Positions 34,462 through 46,735 are shown, counted from the first letter of the stretch. The stretch is DNA of 64,000 nucleotides from Dipteris shenzhenensis (GCA_047967505.1 CM106538.1), one strand, 5' to 3'. Program-made: numbers and translations. Notes: generated by a model from the sequence alone, not told the origin.

Positions 34462-34714
34462 TCACTTGGAGTGAGGTCTGGCTGCTACCTTTTCTATAGG
34501 TGGTGGGGTTGGAGACACCCCCATCATGTAAACTTCCTCATCTGAGAACTCCTCCCCCCCGTCTGATCCTTCCATTGATTTAGACACCAAGGATGAGAGA
34601 GTATCACTGTCTTGCTCCTCTTCTTCTTCTGGTTCCGTGGCACCTAGTTGCACCGAGATCTTCTCCTTAGAAGCACCAAAAGACATGTGTCCTATCTTCC
34701 AATAGTTGACTGCA
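34462..34714 (-). other. Protease-RT linker of the gypsy polyprotein
   Basis: Acidic, low-complexity frame (TEPEEEEEQDSDTLSSLV) between protease and reverse transcriptase, with no domain. Confidence 0.4.
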
Positions 34715-34954
34715 TCACTCTTTCTCAACCATGGTCTCCCGAATATGGCTAGGTAACTCCACTACATAGAAATTGACGGTGGTGATCAACCCATTGACAG
34801 TGATGGGCAAATCCTCAATGACTCCCAAGGTGGCGAGTCGTCGACCATCTACTACCTTAACTTGAGTGGAGGAATGCCTTGTGCATTTCAAATTCAATTT
34901 CTTCATGATTCGGGGCACCATGATATTACATGCAGCTCCCCTATCAACACACAC
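34715..34954 (-). pseudogene. Gypsy retropepsin-like protease
   Basis: The frame has CVDRGAACNIMV, the position of the retropepsin active-site loop, followed by KLNLKCTRHSSTQVKVVDG and the strand-rich VEDLPITVNG-type region. The active-site residue after Asp is Arg rather than the usual Ser or Gly, and the frame ends before RT in another frame. Confidence 0.65.
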
Positions 34955-35232
34955 ACTTTTGACACGGCAATTATCTATGATGACATCTACTGTATGTGGG
35001 TGCCGATCAGAGATAGAAGATACCTCTCGTACCTTTCCCTTTTTCTTGCTCTTCCTTGTTTAGATCCCTTGCTGCAACTCACGTCTCACCTTAGGGCTTA
35101 ATGCTATTAGTTGAGGGAGCATGATGCTCAAAGACCGATGAGCAAGGTCCTAAATGACCGAATAGTCCTCTTGCCCTGAGCCGATGGGAAATTTCAAGGG
35201 CGACCACTTACTCCTGTAGGATCTTTTAGTCT

Positions 35233-35950
35233 TCACTGTTGGTGGGTCTGCCATCTCAGCATCTGAGGGCTATGAGAAGGACACTTCTTCTTAGGGTAGC
35301 CTGGTCCATGGTTTGGAGAGGGGTCCGAGGTGGTACGACTTCTTTTCCCGAGGTCAAGGATCTCTACGTCAGAATCCTCAGTGCCTGATTTACTCAAAAG
35401 ATTCACCCTTGGAATATTGGGACATTCCATGCGATAATGACCTTCTGGTGGCACTCGTAGCATACAACATTAGCATGGTCTCTTGGAGGGCGGTTGGCTT
35501 GATTTCTAATGCTCACCATCTCAAGCCGAAGATCTCATTCAGGGCCTTGGCTAGCTCATTGACTCTGGGTTCTTTTGCAGGGGGGGCCTCTTTCGCTGGA
35601 GGGGTCGAGGGAGTAGAAAGGAGGGGGGCTCGTGTCGAGGTTGGGGAAATCTTTGAGGCAGAGGGTGAGAATATACACCTTGTTGAGGGTAAGCATCTAA
35701 GGGAGGACCATACATTTGAGGTGGAGGCAGTGGATACATCCTTGATGGGGGGTGGGAGTATGCCTCTGAGTTAGAAACCCCCCAGGTTGTTGTTGCAAGA
35801 ATTGAGGGGGTTGCAGATGGACAATCATCTTCTTTGAAGTGGGGTCAGACTGAACTTTATCAAACTTTTGAGCAATCTCATGTGCTAGCACCATAGTTTC
35901 TGGATTCTCCCATTTAAGCTTGAGGCGAAATTCATCACTTGCTCGTACTA
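35233..35950 (-). pseudogene. Gypsy gag C-terminal half with CCHC knuckle, frameshifted
   Basis: Continues gag beyond the 15.7 kb insertion: DEFRLKLKWENPETMVLAHEIAQKF (in two adjoining reads), then a Pro/Gln-rich stretch, then a zinc knuckle C-Y-E-C...GHYRMEC near 35430-35470, split by a one-base loss. Codons up to the insertion edge (LVRASDEF) are in frame with gag at 51662 once the element and one ACTA are removed. Confidence 0.75.
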
Positions 35951-35979
35951 GGGAGGTAGCAAGCTAAGGGTGTCCACTT
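35951..35979 (+). repeat. Left TIR of the 15.7 kb element
   Basis: Starts GGGAGGTAGCAAGCTAAGGG and continues TGTCCACTT. It matches the right TIR in reverse complement with one mismatch at position 4 (A against T). Confidence 0.9.
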
Positions 35980-36039
35980 CCGGACCACTTTCGGGTGAGT
36001 GTGACACCCGCTCGAGTGAAAATACAAAGGTTTTGCTTT

Positions 36040-36740
36040 GGTCTCCAATACCTCGATTAAGGTATAAGCTCCAATGAAAATCACACACGAGCACAACCGA
36101 GCCTAGCCAATACCTCGATCGAGGTACTGCGCTTTTTCACCGGACCGAGCCTCTACCTCGATCGAGGCTTGCTGGCAAGCCAGCTATACATGCCACATCT
36201 ACCTCGTTCGAGGTATCGTGGCAATCCAGCTCAACCTCGATCGAGGTCAGGTGGCATGTCCAGCATACCTCGATTGAGGTATGTGCCATCCGACAGGGCA
36301 GCCAACAGGGCAGATGACATACCTCGATCGAGGTATGCTGGACACATGACTTGGCATCCCGCTTCTGCCAACATACCACGATCGAGGTATCGTGGCATGC
36401 CAAAACCTCCATCGACGTGGATGTACCGAGATGTATGGGCATGTCACAATACCTCGATCGAGGTATCGTGGCATGGCAATACCTCGATCGAGGTAGATGT
36501 ACCGAGATGTATGGGCATGTTAAGAATACCTCGATCGAGGTATCGTGGCATGCCAACGAGATGTATGGGCATCCCAAGAATACCTCGATCGAGGTATCGT
36601 GGCATGCCAATACCTCGATCGAGGTAGATGTGCCGAGATGTATGGGCATGTGAAGAATACCTCGATCGAGGTAGCTAAACCCTAATTTTTCTTATAAAAG
36701 GAGAGCGACCCCCCTCATTCCGCATACCTCGATCGAGCTC
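36040..36740. repeat. Left subterminal palindrome array (TACCTCGATCGAGGTA)
   Basis: About 15 copies, perfect or with one or two changes, lie from 36045 to 36735 at irregular 29-70 bp spacing. Intervening DNA is partly repeated too (GTGGCATGCCAA, GAGATGTATGGGCATG). The last copy overlaps the putative transcription start. These are likely binding sites for a protein encoded by the element, by analogy with TNPA sites. Confidence 0.9.
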
Positions 36741-36851
36741 TCCCTCATCCACCGATTTCGGATTTGCCGGACTTCGACGGAATTGCACGAGCGACGGAGA
36801 GCCACGAACGGACATCAACGGAGATGGACGGAGCAGGAGCGGGAGAGTCCA
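36685..36851 (+). promoter_or_regulatory. TATA box, leader and first exon of the RING gene
   Basis: CTTATAAAAGGAG at about 36689 is a good TATA box. It is followed by a leader and an ATG at 36826 (MDGAGAGES) that runs into a GT donor at 36852 (CCAG/GTAGGG). The start is supported only by this arrangement. The palindrome array reaches into the promoter, so the gene could be autoregulated. Confidence 0.5.
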
Positions 36852-36854
36852 GGT

Positions 36855-38200
36855 AGGGTTTTTTTTTATGTAGCATTTTCTTTTTGGTAGAATTTGATTA
36901 AATTTTAGTTTATAAGAAAAATTATAAAATGCATTTTAATGTTTTTCTGAAATTTATGAATTACGAGATTTTTTATTTAAAATGTGAAAATTATTTTTTT
37001 TTTTTAAATAGAGCTTTTTTTAGTAAATAAAAAAACGTTCATATTAATAATTATAAAATATTTATAAATTTGAAATGTATTTGTAAATTTTTTTTTTAAT
37101 TTTTAAATTACGACATTTATAATTTAAAATGTGAAAATTTTAAATTTAAAAAACGTAATTTAAAATTTTAGTTTATAAGAAAAATTTTAAAATGCATTTT
37201 AATGTTTTTCTGAAATTTATGAATTACGAGATTTTTTATTTAAAATGTGAAAATTAATTTATTTTTTTTAATAGAGCTTTTTTTAGTAAATAAAAAAACG
37301 TTCATATTAATAATTACAAAATATTTATAAATTTGAAATGCATTTGTAAATTTTTTTTTTTAATTTTTAAATTACGACATTTATAATTTAAAATGTGAAA
37401 ATTTTAAATTTAAAAAACGTTTAATGAGGCATTTTTTATTCAAAATGTGAAAATGTTAAATATTTCTGTTTTTTTTATGTAGCATTTTCTTTTTGGTAGA
37501 ATTTAATTAAATTTTAGGTTAAAAGAGAAATAATAAAAAATTTCTAAATTTCAAATGCAATATAATGTTTTTTTGAAATTTATGAATTACGACATTTTTT
37601 ATTTAAAATGTGAAAATGAAATTTTTTTTTCAAAATAGAGCTTTTTTAGTAAATAAAAAAATGTTCATATTAATAATTATAAAATATTTATAAATTTGAA
37701 ATGCATTTGTAAATTTTTTTTAAATTTTTGAATTACGACATTTATAATTTAAAATGTGAAAATTTTAAATTTAAAAAACGTTTAATGAGGCATTTTTTAT
37801 TCAAAATATGAAAATGTTCTATATTTCTGTTTTTTTAATGTAGCATTTTCTTTTTGGTAGAATTTAATTAAATTTTAGTTTATAAGGAAAATTATAAAAA
37901 ATTTCTAAATTTATAATGCATTTTAATGTTTTTTTGAAATTTATAAATTACGACATTTTTTATTTAAAATGTGAAAATGAATTTTTTTTTTTTTAAATAG
38001 AGCTATTTTTATTAAATTAAAAAACGTTCATAGGAATAATTATAAAGTATTTATAAATTTGAAATGCATTTGTAATTTTATTTTTTTTTTGAATTACGAC
38101 ATTTATAATTTAAAATGTGAAAATTTTAAATTTAAAAAACGTTTAATGAGGCATTTTTTATTCAAAATGTAAAAATGTAAAAATTAGGTTTTTAAAAATC
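36855..38200. repeat. AT-rich ~360-bp tandem repeat in the first intron
   Basis: Words TAGCATTTTCTTTTTGG (36872, 37480, 37840), TTTATGAATTACGA (near 36955, 37215, 37580, 37940) and TTTAAAAAACGTTTAATGAGG recur with a period of about 360 bp, one unit being shortened to about 260 bp. About 3.5 copies. Confidence 0.85.
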
Positions 38201-38205
38201 ATCTT

Positions 38206-39944
38206 TAGGAATGGCCACTAGTTGAGGTGGATTGCCCAACCAAAATAGGAAATGAAGATACAAGACATTTTGTATAAGACTCGCTCGACTTATCAAATTA
38301 ATACACAAACATAAACCTACTAGTCAACTATTGGAGTTGGACATTAAAGATTGACTAGTGACATGGTTGGTGACCAAAGCTTGAAGTTGACTAGACACTT
38401 TGGGACAAGCAAGTTCTTTAGAAGGAAACTAGGTTTAAGCTTGGGTAATCATCCCTAATATATTGGGAAATTACTAATGATAAATCATCCTTTAACTATT
38501 TGGCAATTAGTAAGGATCGATTCTACTAGGAAATATGTTGAAGGCATATGTCCCCTATTAGTCAATAGATTGATTAGACTAAGCATGCATGATAAGGCTA
38601 TAGCTTGGAAATGCCTAGATAGTGGCTTAGTCCAAATCTTCAATATCCCTTAAGAAGACATGAAATAGTGGCTTAGACCTTAAGAAGACATGGAATAGTT
38701 TGCAAATGTCTAATTCTTCTAAGTTATGCATAGACTCTAGCATAACTGAAAAAAGAATATTACAAGATTGAGAATATTTGGATGGGTCTTCAAGAACTCG
38801 AATATTACGGTCTGTGCCTATAAACTGTTTGAGATTCTTATGCTATCACTATGGCATGCTTTAGATCTAGCACTTTGATCATGTTTGTTGTCTAGTTCCA
38901 TAATTCATCTACTTCTCTTATATGTATAAGAAGAAAGAAATACACCATAGAGAAACTGAAAGTTTAACTAGAATACCTAACATTCATTGCACATGGGACT
39001 CTAGTGGATCTATATTCATTCCACATTCATGCTAATATATGCAAGTGTTTTGATCAACTATAGACCTAAGTTCAAATAGAGCCTGTTAATGACTGAATCT
39101 CTCCTAATCATCCCTTAATGATCATAGATAATAGTATGGGCCACTATAAGGATTGGTTAGGAGCTATTTTTGAAATGCCAAACTTTCAAATGAAGTCAAT
39201 ATTCATTGTGTTGAGGAAAATTTTGTCGGGTGGATCTAGTTGAAGAGAGAAATCCATGTTGCATAACATTTGTCTGAGTTGAGCAGCCTCAAATCGACTT
39301 AAGAGAGAGAGAACTCCATAACCTTCAAGAGTCGACATTTGAAGCATCCCATTCCATGTTGTTTGCTACATGGCAGCTCGCCATGTGGCACACATACATC
39401 CCTTTTTGCACTGTAGGGAAACCTATGACTAATGTTAACAACATTTATCTTGTCTTTTACAAATGACTAAGATGTTTTCCCAAAAAGACTTTGTAACAAT
39501 AATCACGTGAACCACCTCATAACCAAAATAGTATGGATGCTACATATCTCCTTTCCCTCGTTGAAACTATGTCACACATGGAATGTCAACCACATGCTCA
39601 AGGAATTATATGCTAGTTTCATTGTAAGCAAGGGTGGTCTCTTTCTTGCTAGTCCAACCATAGGCAACGGTGACGCTTATTACTTGAGCTCAACCAAAAT
39701 TAACATTAGTTATCATATGCAACCCTTCCCATTGCATAGGGACATCCAAGGATTTAATTTTCAAAGTTTTTGAATCCTCTTCTAGGGATCTTGTGCCCTT
39801 TGTTGTTGCTACGTATGTGGATGATCTCATTCCAAAACTATTTTTACAACTAGAAGTCAAGTGAGTCTTATACAAAATGTCTTGAACCAAGTGATGATCT
39901 ATAGGAATGGCCACTAGTTGAGGTGGATTGCCCAACCAAAATAG
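38206..39944. repeat. 43-bp direct repeats bracketing ~1.65 kb
   Basis: A word beginning AGGAATGGCCACTAGTTGAG and ending CAACCAAAATAG occurs at about 38207-38249 and 39902-39944. The bracketed DNA has no clear gene. Near 39800 the frame reads VVATYVDDLI, reminiscent of a copia RT active site, so a retrotransposon fragment is possible. Confidence 0.6.
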
Positions 39945-42495
39945 ATAATATTGAAAAGGCTTAATTATTTTCTCAAAGTTCTCGCTTTAAAAGGTCTGTA
40001 GTGTGAACCCGCTCTCTTTTTTAATGTGTAGTCCGAGAAATACTAGATGCGCCTTGCTTGTGTATCGTTCAAAGTAATGTATTAGGTATCCTTCTATCTC
40101 CTCCATATCTATTGCAAACCCAAGGCAGTAAAGCATTCAAAGAAGGTCTTATTAACCAAACCTCTCCACTATCTGTCCTTAGTATAGGGGCCATTAGTGG
40201 ACAATGTGGTCCTTACACCACATGTGGAAAAGTTTCATATTGGATAAAAAGTGAAAAAAGGGAAACATATAAGGAAAAAATATTTGAGACATCTAAGTTT
40301 AAAAATGCAACAACTAGAGTGAAAAAATTCTAATCAAAATTAAGAATTATTAATAATATTGATTAATATTGAGCCACACATTTGGCCCATCTACCGGTAG
40401 GTGCATAGGATCTACCTCATCAAGGAGTACGTACAAATAGTTTTCATTACGTAAATAGATTATAAGTCATATTGAATAGAATATTATTTTCATTACCCAA
40501 ATAGAATATTAATTTCCATGTGTTTTTTTTGTGCATGCGCCAGCCAGCGCACAGGTTCTAGCACCACTATTCGTATGCAGATAGAGATGCTGAGAGCTGA
40601 GATGAGGGCACTGCAGGATGCTAGGGCACCCCCTCACTTGGTTGCGAGCCTGGATTCAGTTATTGAGGCTCTGAGTCGATTGGACACAGTTGAGGACGTT
40701 GTGGATAGCTTTCAGGCACAGGCGAGGCAGAGATCACTGGTGGTGGCTTGGATTGGAGAGCCATTCGACAGTTGTTTGAGCGGGAGTCACATCACAGGGA
40801 GGCCTTGGAGGACATGTTTTGGGATGGTCACACCGAGGCGATGCGACCACGATCAGGGCTCCCCTTGCATATTTTACAGTGTAGGCACCCCATCATAGCA
40901 GCACACATTTATCCGAGATATCTTGCTGCGAATGGTGGTCGATTGCCTCACAACCACCAGATAGCCAGGTCGTTTGCCATGCAGCTTTACGCTGAGTTTG
41001 TCCTTGGTCATCGGGTGGACTACCTCAGTACCCGTCCAGGATCAGGAGCGGGATGTGGTAGGATGGGGCGTCAGGAGAATCAGATTGTAGGTGTTCGCGG
41101 CGTCGACGCGAGGGACCAGAGTTGCACACCATCCCTGCACCGGCATTGCGAGCAGTGGGAGGACAGATTAGGGGGGATGTTCATTCAGTGGCATCATCCT
41201 TGCAGCACATGGTCTCTGCCCTATCGAGATCTATTGCGATTCCACCTCCCCCACCTCGATCATCGATGGAGCATCCCACATCTACACCACCTCCCACATC
41301 TACGGCGCCTCAGCACGAGTTGGAGGCTCGAGACAGATGGATTGCAGAGTTGGAGGCATTGTTGGCCGAGTCTAGGGACGAGGTTAGTTATTTTGATTAT
41401 GTTAGTTTATTTTTTTGTAGCGTGTTTTGAACTGAAGTTTTTTGGTTAATTCTCACCATGTACGCGACATGTTTGCATTGCAGGCACATCTATTGCGTCA
41501 GGAGATGGAGTCTCGCGTACGACTGTTGCAGACAGATTTGGAGGAGCAGAGGATTCGGACACGCATAGCATACCATCGCGCAGAGCACTATATTTTGCAG
41601 TTGAGGCATATTAGTCGTGATCCGTCGCGCCATAGGATCGACCCCAGTGTGGCCCTATACCCTGCTCCTCCTGTAGATGTGCTGACTAGGACACCCATAG
41701 ACGCAGCAGTCGTAGCGAGGCTTCCTACTGCCACTTGTGTCCTCTGCCACGAGGACTTTGACACCGTAGGGTGGTTTGGGGACTAGGGTGCGGCCACATT
41801 GCACATCTCCATTGCATGACCCGCCACATGGTGGCACGTTCAGTGTGCCCTGTATGCTTTGCTGACATTGATGTGGCGACATACAGAGGACTGGGCATGG
41901 ATGATCTATATCCTGGTCATCGTCAAGCTGTTGATCCATTCGCCCGTGTAGTCTTGACAGAGCACTACAGGGAGGAGCACAGAGAGCATTGCTGATGCAG
42001 GAGGGTGCGGATACATCGGTGGTTGCATCATGCGTTCCACGACGCTTTTCGTATGGTGATTTCATGCCAGGTGACGAGGCACGAGCGGAGGAGGCACGTC
42101 GGATTGAGCGAGAGGCAGAGCTGCAGACATCATTGCAGCAGTGGGTGGAGCAGCAGCTAGGGCGGGGCCGAGACCAGCGTCTTTCACATGTAGAGACGAT
42201 TACTCGCACTGGATTTGAGGCACGAGTATTCGCAGATGCACGGCTATGGGAGCTCAGATGTGCGTACATAGAGGAGGCAAGGGAGGCAGAGATGGCAGCA
42301 GTGGCGCGTGCAGCATGCCCTCCTCTTCATCAGGATGAGGCTGGCCCATCTCATGCAGCTGATGAGGCTGGCCCATCTGAGCCGGCTTTGCCTGAGGGCA
42401 CACAGCGGACGGTTGGGCAGCGGGTCATACAGGAGCCACGTCAGCGTTCCACTAGAGGATCATATGTAGAGTTATCAGATTCGGATTCAGATTGA

Positions 42496-44270
42496 TTGTT
42501 TAGGCTTCACACGTTTCTTGTATAGGGATGCACTTTTGCAGCATGATGATGATGATGTACAGATTCATTTTGGTACTTTCATGATATTGTTCCCACTTTT
42601 ATGATGTATGAGCATTTTCGTACTTTCATGATGTTCTTCACACTTTGTTTATCTCAATTTATCTCAGTTTATAGTTTGTTTAATACATAAGGTATTTAAA
42701 AAAGAATGCCATGTGAAGTAATTGTAAACATTAAACATTAATTGTAAACATTAAACATTAAACATATCAAAATTCATCTTTTTTTGGATGAAAATTTTAT
42801 TTTGCTGATAAAAGTTTTTCATTTTTTAAACAAAAATTTTATTCTATTCATGTTTGTCAATAAAGTGTGTTTCAAAATCCAAATTTTCATCAATTTTTCA
42901 AAAAGACAACTATTGTCATATTCATGCTTCCAAATCTAGCCTTCCGATCTTAATATCAAAATATGTTGAAATTCAACCATTTGATAAACTAATTTGTATA
43001 AAAAGAAAATTAATTTTTTTAGACAATGCCATAACCCAATGTAAAATTGTTTCATCAAAATTCAAATGAAATTAGATATTAAAGTAACATCAAATTTACC
43101 AACTTTCAATTTATGCTATTTACAAAAAGTATTCTAGAAATGTATATTGGTACAAAACTTATCCATGACTCCGAGGGCAATGTTGTTACCTATGTGTAAA
43201 TCAATTGATAAAAAATTCTTTCAACACCAATGAACTTGAGGGAATGTGTGATCTGGAGATACTTAAACAACATGACAAAAGGAAAAAAATCGAGAAATCA
43301 CCAATGTGTGGACATGCTTAGTTTGTAGGGTGTAGAAATTCTTGTATATGGATTTGATATGGACACTTGCATAGAAAACAATTGGTATTTCAAAGAAAAA
43401 GCTCTAGCAACTCTCTTAGTTGAATGAAGCAGTTTCTTCTCCTTTGCAATTTGTCATGTTTTTTAAATTAAAGGAGAGAATACTTTTTGCAAATGATAAT
43501 ACTAGACATTTTTAGGTTTTGCAATAAAATATAAGTAATATTTTATGCATTCTTTTTTCACAATTCTAGTTTTTTAATATTATTGACATGAAGCATATAT
43601 TTTGTCCCTACAATTTTTAAAAAATATAAATTTTTTGGGGATTTTTTTCAAAAATGGAGTTAGACTTGTCCTTTGCATGATTTTGCTGTTATTTATTATG
43701 ACTCAGTGTTTAATTTGTCTCTTATTGTTAACAATACTTGTGCTAATTGGTGATCAAAGAAAACAAGACCTAATTATTTGTCATATTCGAACCACAATCA
43801 CATGTGCCTTCCAAATCACAATCGCATATGCCTTCCAAGTTTCTAAGGACTATTTCAATTTCCTTAATATGACATTTGCCAATGCACCAATCTAATTATT
43901 ATGCATGTATAAAAGATAATGAACATAAAGAAGAGAAATCAACACAATTGACAATTAATGCATGTATATGGGAATACAAGGAAGGTGTGGCATGCTAGCC
44001 CACCATTTTATTTCACTATTTTCTTTTGCATTTAGTGGTTTATGTACAAGAGAAAGGATTGGCGGTTGGTATAAGGAAAAGTGTTGGTATTTGGTTTATG
44101 TAAAAAGAAAGGGTTGTTGTGGCTATGCACCAAAAAAATATACACATATTAACAATCCCACTTCTCCCTCTTAAACTCTACTCATGTATGGGAGTACAAG
44201 GAAGGTGTGACATGTTAGGCCACAATTTAATTTTACTATTTTCTTTTGACTTTGGTTGTACGCTAACGTG
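42496..44270. other. AT-rich spacer downstream of the RING gene
   Basis: No supported gene. A ~75-bp block (TGTATATGGGAATACAAGGAAG...CTATTTTCTTTTG) at about 43965 returns diverged at about 44185, just before the satellite. Confidence 0.4.
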
Positions 44271-45418
44271 TAGTCGTGCTAGTAGGGATTGCTTCTACGT
44301 GGCGCAAACCAAATCAGTTGGAGACCAAATCTTGCATGGATGTACGTCTAGGGTAGCCTAAGAGGCGTGTGAAGTTTCGTCCCCAACAGGGTTTAGGATT
44401 TAGGGTCCAGGGTTTAGGGTTTAGGGTTTAGGGTTTAGTCGCGCTAGTAGGGATTGCTTCTACGTGGCGCAAACCAAATCAGTTGGAGACCAAATCTTGC
44501 GTGGATGTACATCTAGGGTAGCCTAAGAGGCGTGTGAAGTTTCGTCCCCAACAGGGTTTAGGATTTAGGGTCCAGGGTTTAGGGTTTAGGGTTTAGGGTT
44601 TAGTCGTGCTAGTAGGGATTGCTTCTACGTGGCGCAAACCAAATCAGTTGGAGACCAAATCTTGCGTTGATGTATGTCTAGGGTAGCCTAAGAGGCGTGT
44701 GAAGTTTCGTCCCCAATAGGGTTTAGGATTTAGGGTCCAGGGTTTAGGGTTTAGGGTTTAGGGTTTAGTCGTGCTAGTAGGGATTGCTTCTACATGGCGC
44801 AAACCAAATCAGTTGGAGACCAAATCTTGCGTGGATGTACATCTAGGGTAGCCTAAGAGGCATGTAAAGTTTCGTCCCCAACAGGGTTTAGGATTTAGGG
44901 TCCAGGGTTTAGGGTTTAGGGTTTAGTCGTGCTAGTAGGGATTGCTTCTACGTGGCGCAAACCAAATCAGTTGGAGACCAAATCTTGCATTGATATACGT
45001 CTAGGGTAGCCTAAGAGGCGTGTGAAGTTTCGTCCCCAACAGGGTTTAGGATTTAGGGTCCAGGGTTTAGGGTTTAGGGTTTAGGGTTAAGTCGTGCTAG
45101 TAGGGATTGCTTCTACGTGGCACAAACCAAATCAGTTGGAGACCAAATCTTGCGTTAATGTACGTCTAGGGTAGCCTAAGAGGCGTGTGAAGTTTCATTC
45201 CCAACAGGGTTTACGATTTAGGGTCCAGGGTTTAGGGTTTAGGGTTTAGGGTTTAGCCGTGCTAGTAGGGATTGCTTCTACGTGGCGCAAACAAAATCAG
45301 TTGGAGATCAAATCTTGCGTGGATGTACGTCTAGGGTAGCCTAAGAGGCATGTGAAGTTTCGTGCCCAACAGGGTTAAGGATTTAGGGTCTAGGGTTTAG
45401 GGTTTAGGGTTTAGGGTT
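44271..45418. repeat. 165-bp satellite with internal TTTAGGG telomere motif
   Basis: Seven monomers start (TAGTCGTGCTAGTAGGGATTG) at 44271, 44436, 44601, 44766, 44924, 45089 and 45254. The period is 165 bp except one of 158 bp, one heptamer shorter. Each monomer ends in GGGTTTAGGATTTAGGG and three to four more GGGTTTA units, the plant telomere repeat, always in the same orientation. Confidence 0.95.
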
Positions 45419-46735
45419 TAGTCGTGCTAGTAGAAATTGTAAAAATGTATGCATTTGTCCTTCCACGTGGCGCATACCAAATCAGTTGGAGACCAAATCT
45501 TGCGTGGATGTACGTCTAGGGTAGCCTAAGAGGCGTGTGAAGTTTCGTCCCCAACAGATAAGTCCACGTGCGTATTTCATTAGTACGTGCACCATTTTTC
45601 ATACGTAGTCACGAGTGCTAGTAGGGATTGTAAAAATGTACGCAACTATCCTTCCATGTGGCGCATACCAAATCAGTTGGGCACCAAATCTTGCGTGGAT
45701 GTACGTCTACGGTAGCCTAAGAGTCGTGCGAAGTTTCATTCCCAACAGATAAGTCCACACGCGTATTTCGTTAATACATGCGCCATAGCTCATACGTAGT
45801 CGTGCTAGTAGGGATTGTAAAAATGTACGCATTGTACCTTCCATGTGGCGCATACCAAATCAATTCAGACCAAATCTTGCGTAGATGTACGTCTACGGTA
45901 GCCTAAGAGCCGTGCAAAGTTTAATCTCCAACAGATAAGTCCACATGCATATTTGGTTAGTACGTGCGCCATTTCTCACACGTAGTCGTGCTAGTAGGGA
46001 TTGTAAAAATGTACGCATTATACCTTCCACGTGGCGCATACCAAATAAGTTGGAGACCAAATCTTGCGTGGATGTATGTCTAGGGTGGCCTAAGAGTCGT
46101 GCGAAGTTTCATTCCCAACAGATAAATCCACATGCGTATTTCGTTAGTACATGCGCCATAGCTCATACGTAGTCGTGCTAGTAGGGATTGTAAAAATGTA
46201 CACAGCTGTCCTTCCATGTGGCACATACCAAATCAGTTGGGCACCAAATCTTGCGTGGATGTACGTCTATGGTAGCCTAAGAGCCGTGCAAAGTTTAATC
46301 TCCAACAGATAAGTCCACATGCATATTTGGTTAGTACATGCGCCATTTCTGACACGTAGTCGTGCTAGTAGGGATTGTAAAAATGTACGCATTATACCTT
46401 CCACGTGGTGCATACCAAATAAGTTGGAGACCAAATCTTGCGTGGATGTATGTCTAGGGTGGCCTAAGAGTCGTGCAAAGTTTCATTCCCAACAGATAAG
46501 TCCACACGCGCATTTTGTTAGTACATGCACCATAGCTCATACGTAGTCACGAGTGCTAGTAGGGATTGTAAAAATGTACGCATTGTACCTTCCACGTGGC
46601 GCACACCAAATCAATTCAGACCAAATCTCGCGTGGATGTATGTCTAGGGTGGCCTAAGAGTCGTGCGAAGTTTCATCCCCAACAAGCAAGTCCACACGCG
46701 TATTTCGTTAGTACGTGCGCGAATTTTCTTAGTCA
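45419..46735. repeat. 187-bp satellite variant without telomere motif
   Basis: Continues the same core (GTGCTAGTAGGGATTG...ACCAAATCTTGCGTGGATG), but the telomere tract is replaced by AGATAAGTCCACACGCGTATT and related sequence. The core recurs at 45615, 45802, 45988, 46175, 46362 and 46553 (186-191 bp). Alternate monomers are more alike, giving a 374-bp dimer repeat (45945 and 46319 blocks). Confidence 0.93.

Larger units (their letters stand above)
36826..42495 (+). pseudogene. RING-finger/coiled-coil accessory gene of the 15.7 kb element
   Basis: The plus-strand gene probably starts at 36826. A long intron would end near 40536 or 40560 (CAG acceptors). The coding part then has an N-terminal coiled coil (MQIEMLRAEMRALQDA), a middle domain (REALEDMFW, HPIIAAHIYPRYLA) and a Pro-rich linker. 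A clear GT-AG intron lies at 41383-41483, followed by a second coiled coil (HLLRQEMESRVRLLQTDLE). A RING-like pattern follows (CVLCHEDFD...GCGHIAHLHCM...CPVC, 41730-41870), and the acidic tail ends LSDSDSD at 42495. Frame changes near 40745, 41100, 41771 and 41990 are either mutations or unseen introns. Possible roles are DNA binding or ubiquitin ligation; neither is shown. Confidence 0.6.

Noticed and set aside
36040-36740. Regularly repeated palindromes resembling a CRISPR array
   Set aside because: Spacers are themselves similar, spacing is irregular, no cas genes are present and the context is eukaryotic. They are subterminal transposon repeats.
44390-45420. TTTAGGG tracts as a chromosome end or fusion point
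   Set aside because: Tracts are only four to five units long and are embedded in 165-bp monomers between transposon genes. No long uninterrupted telomere array is present.
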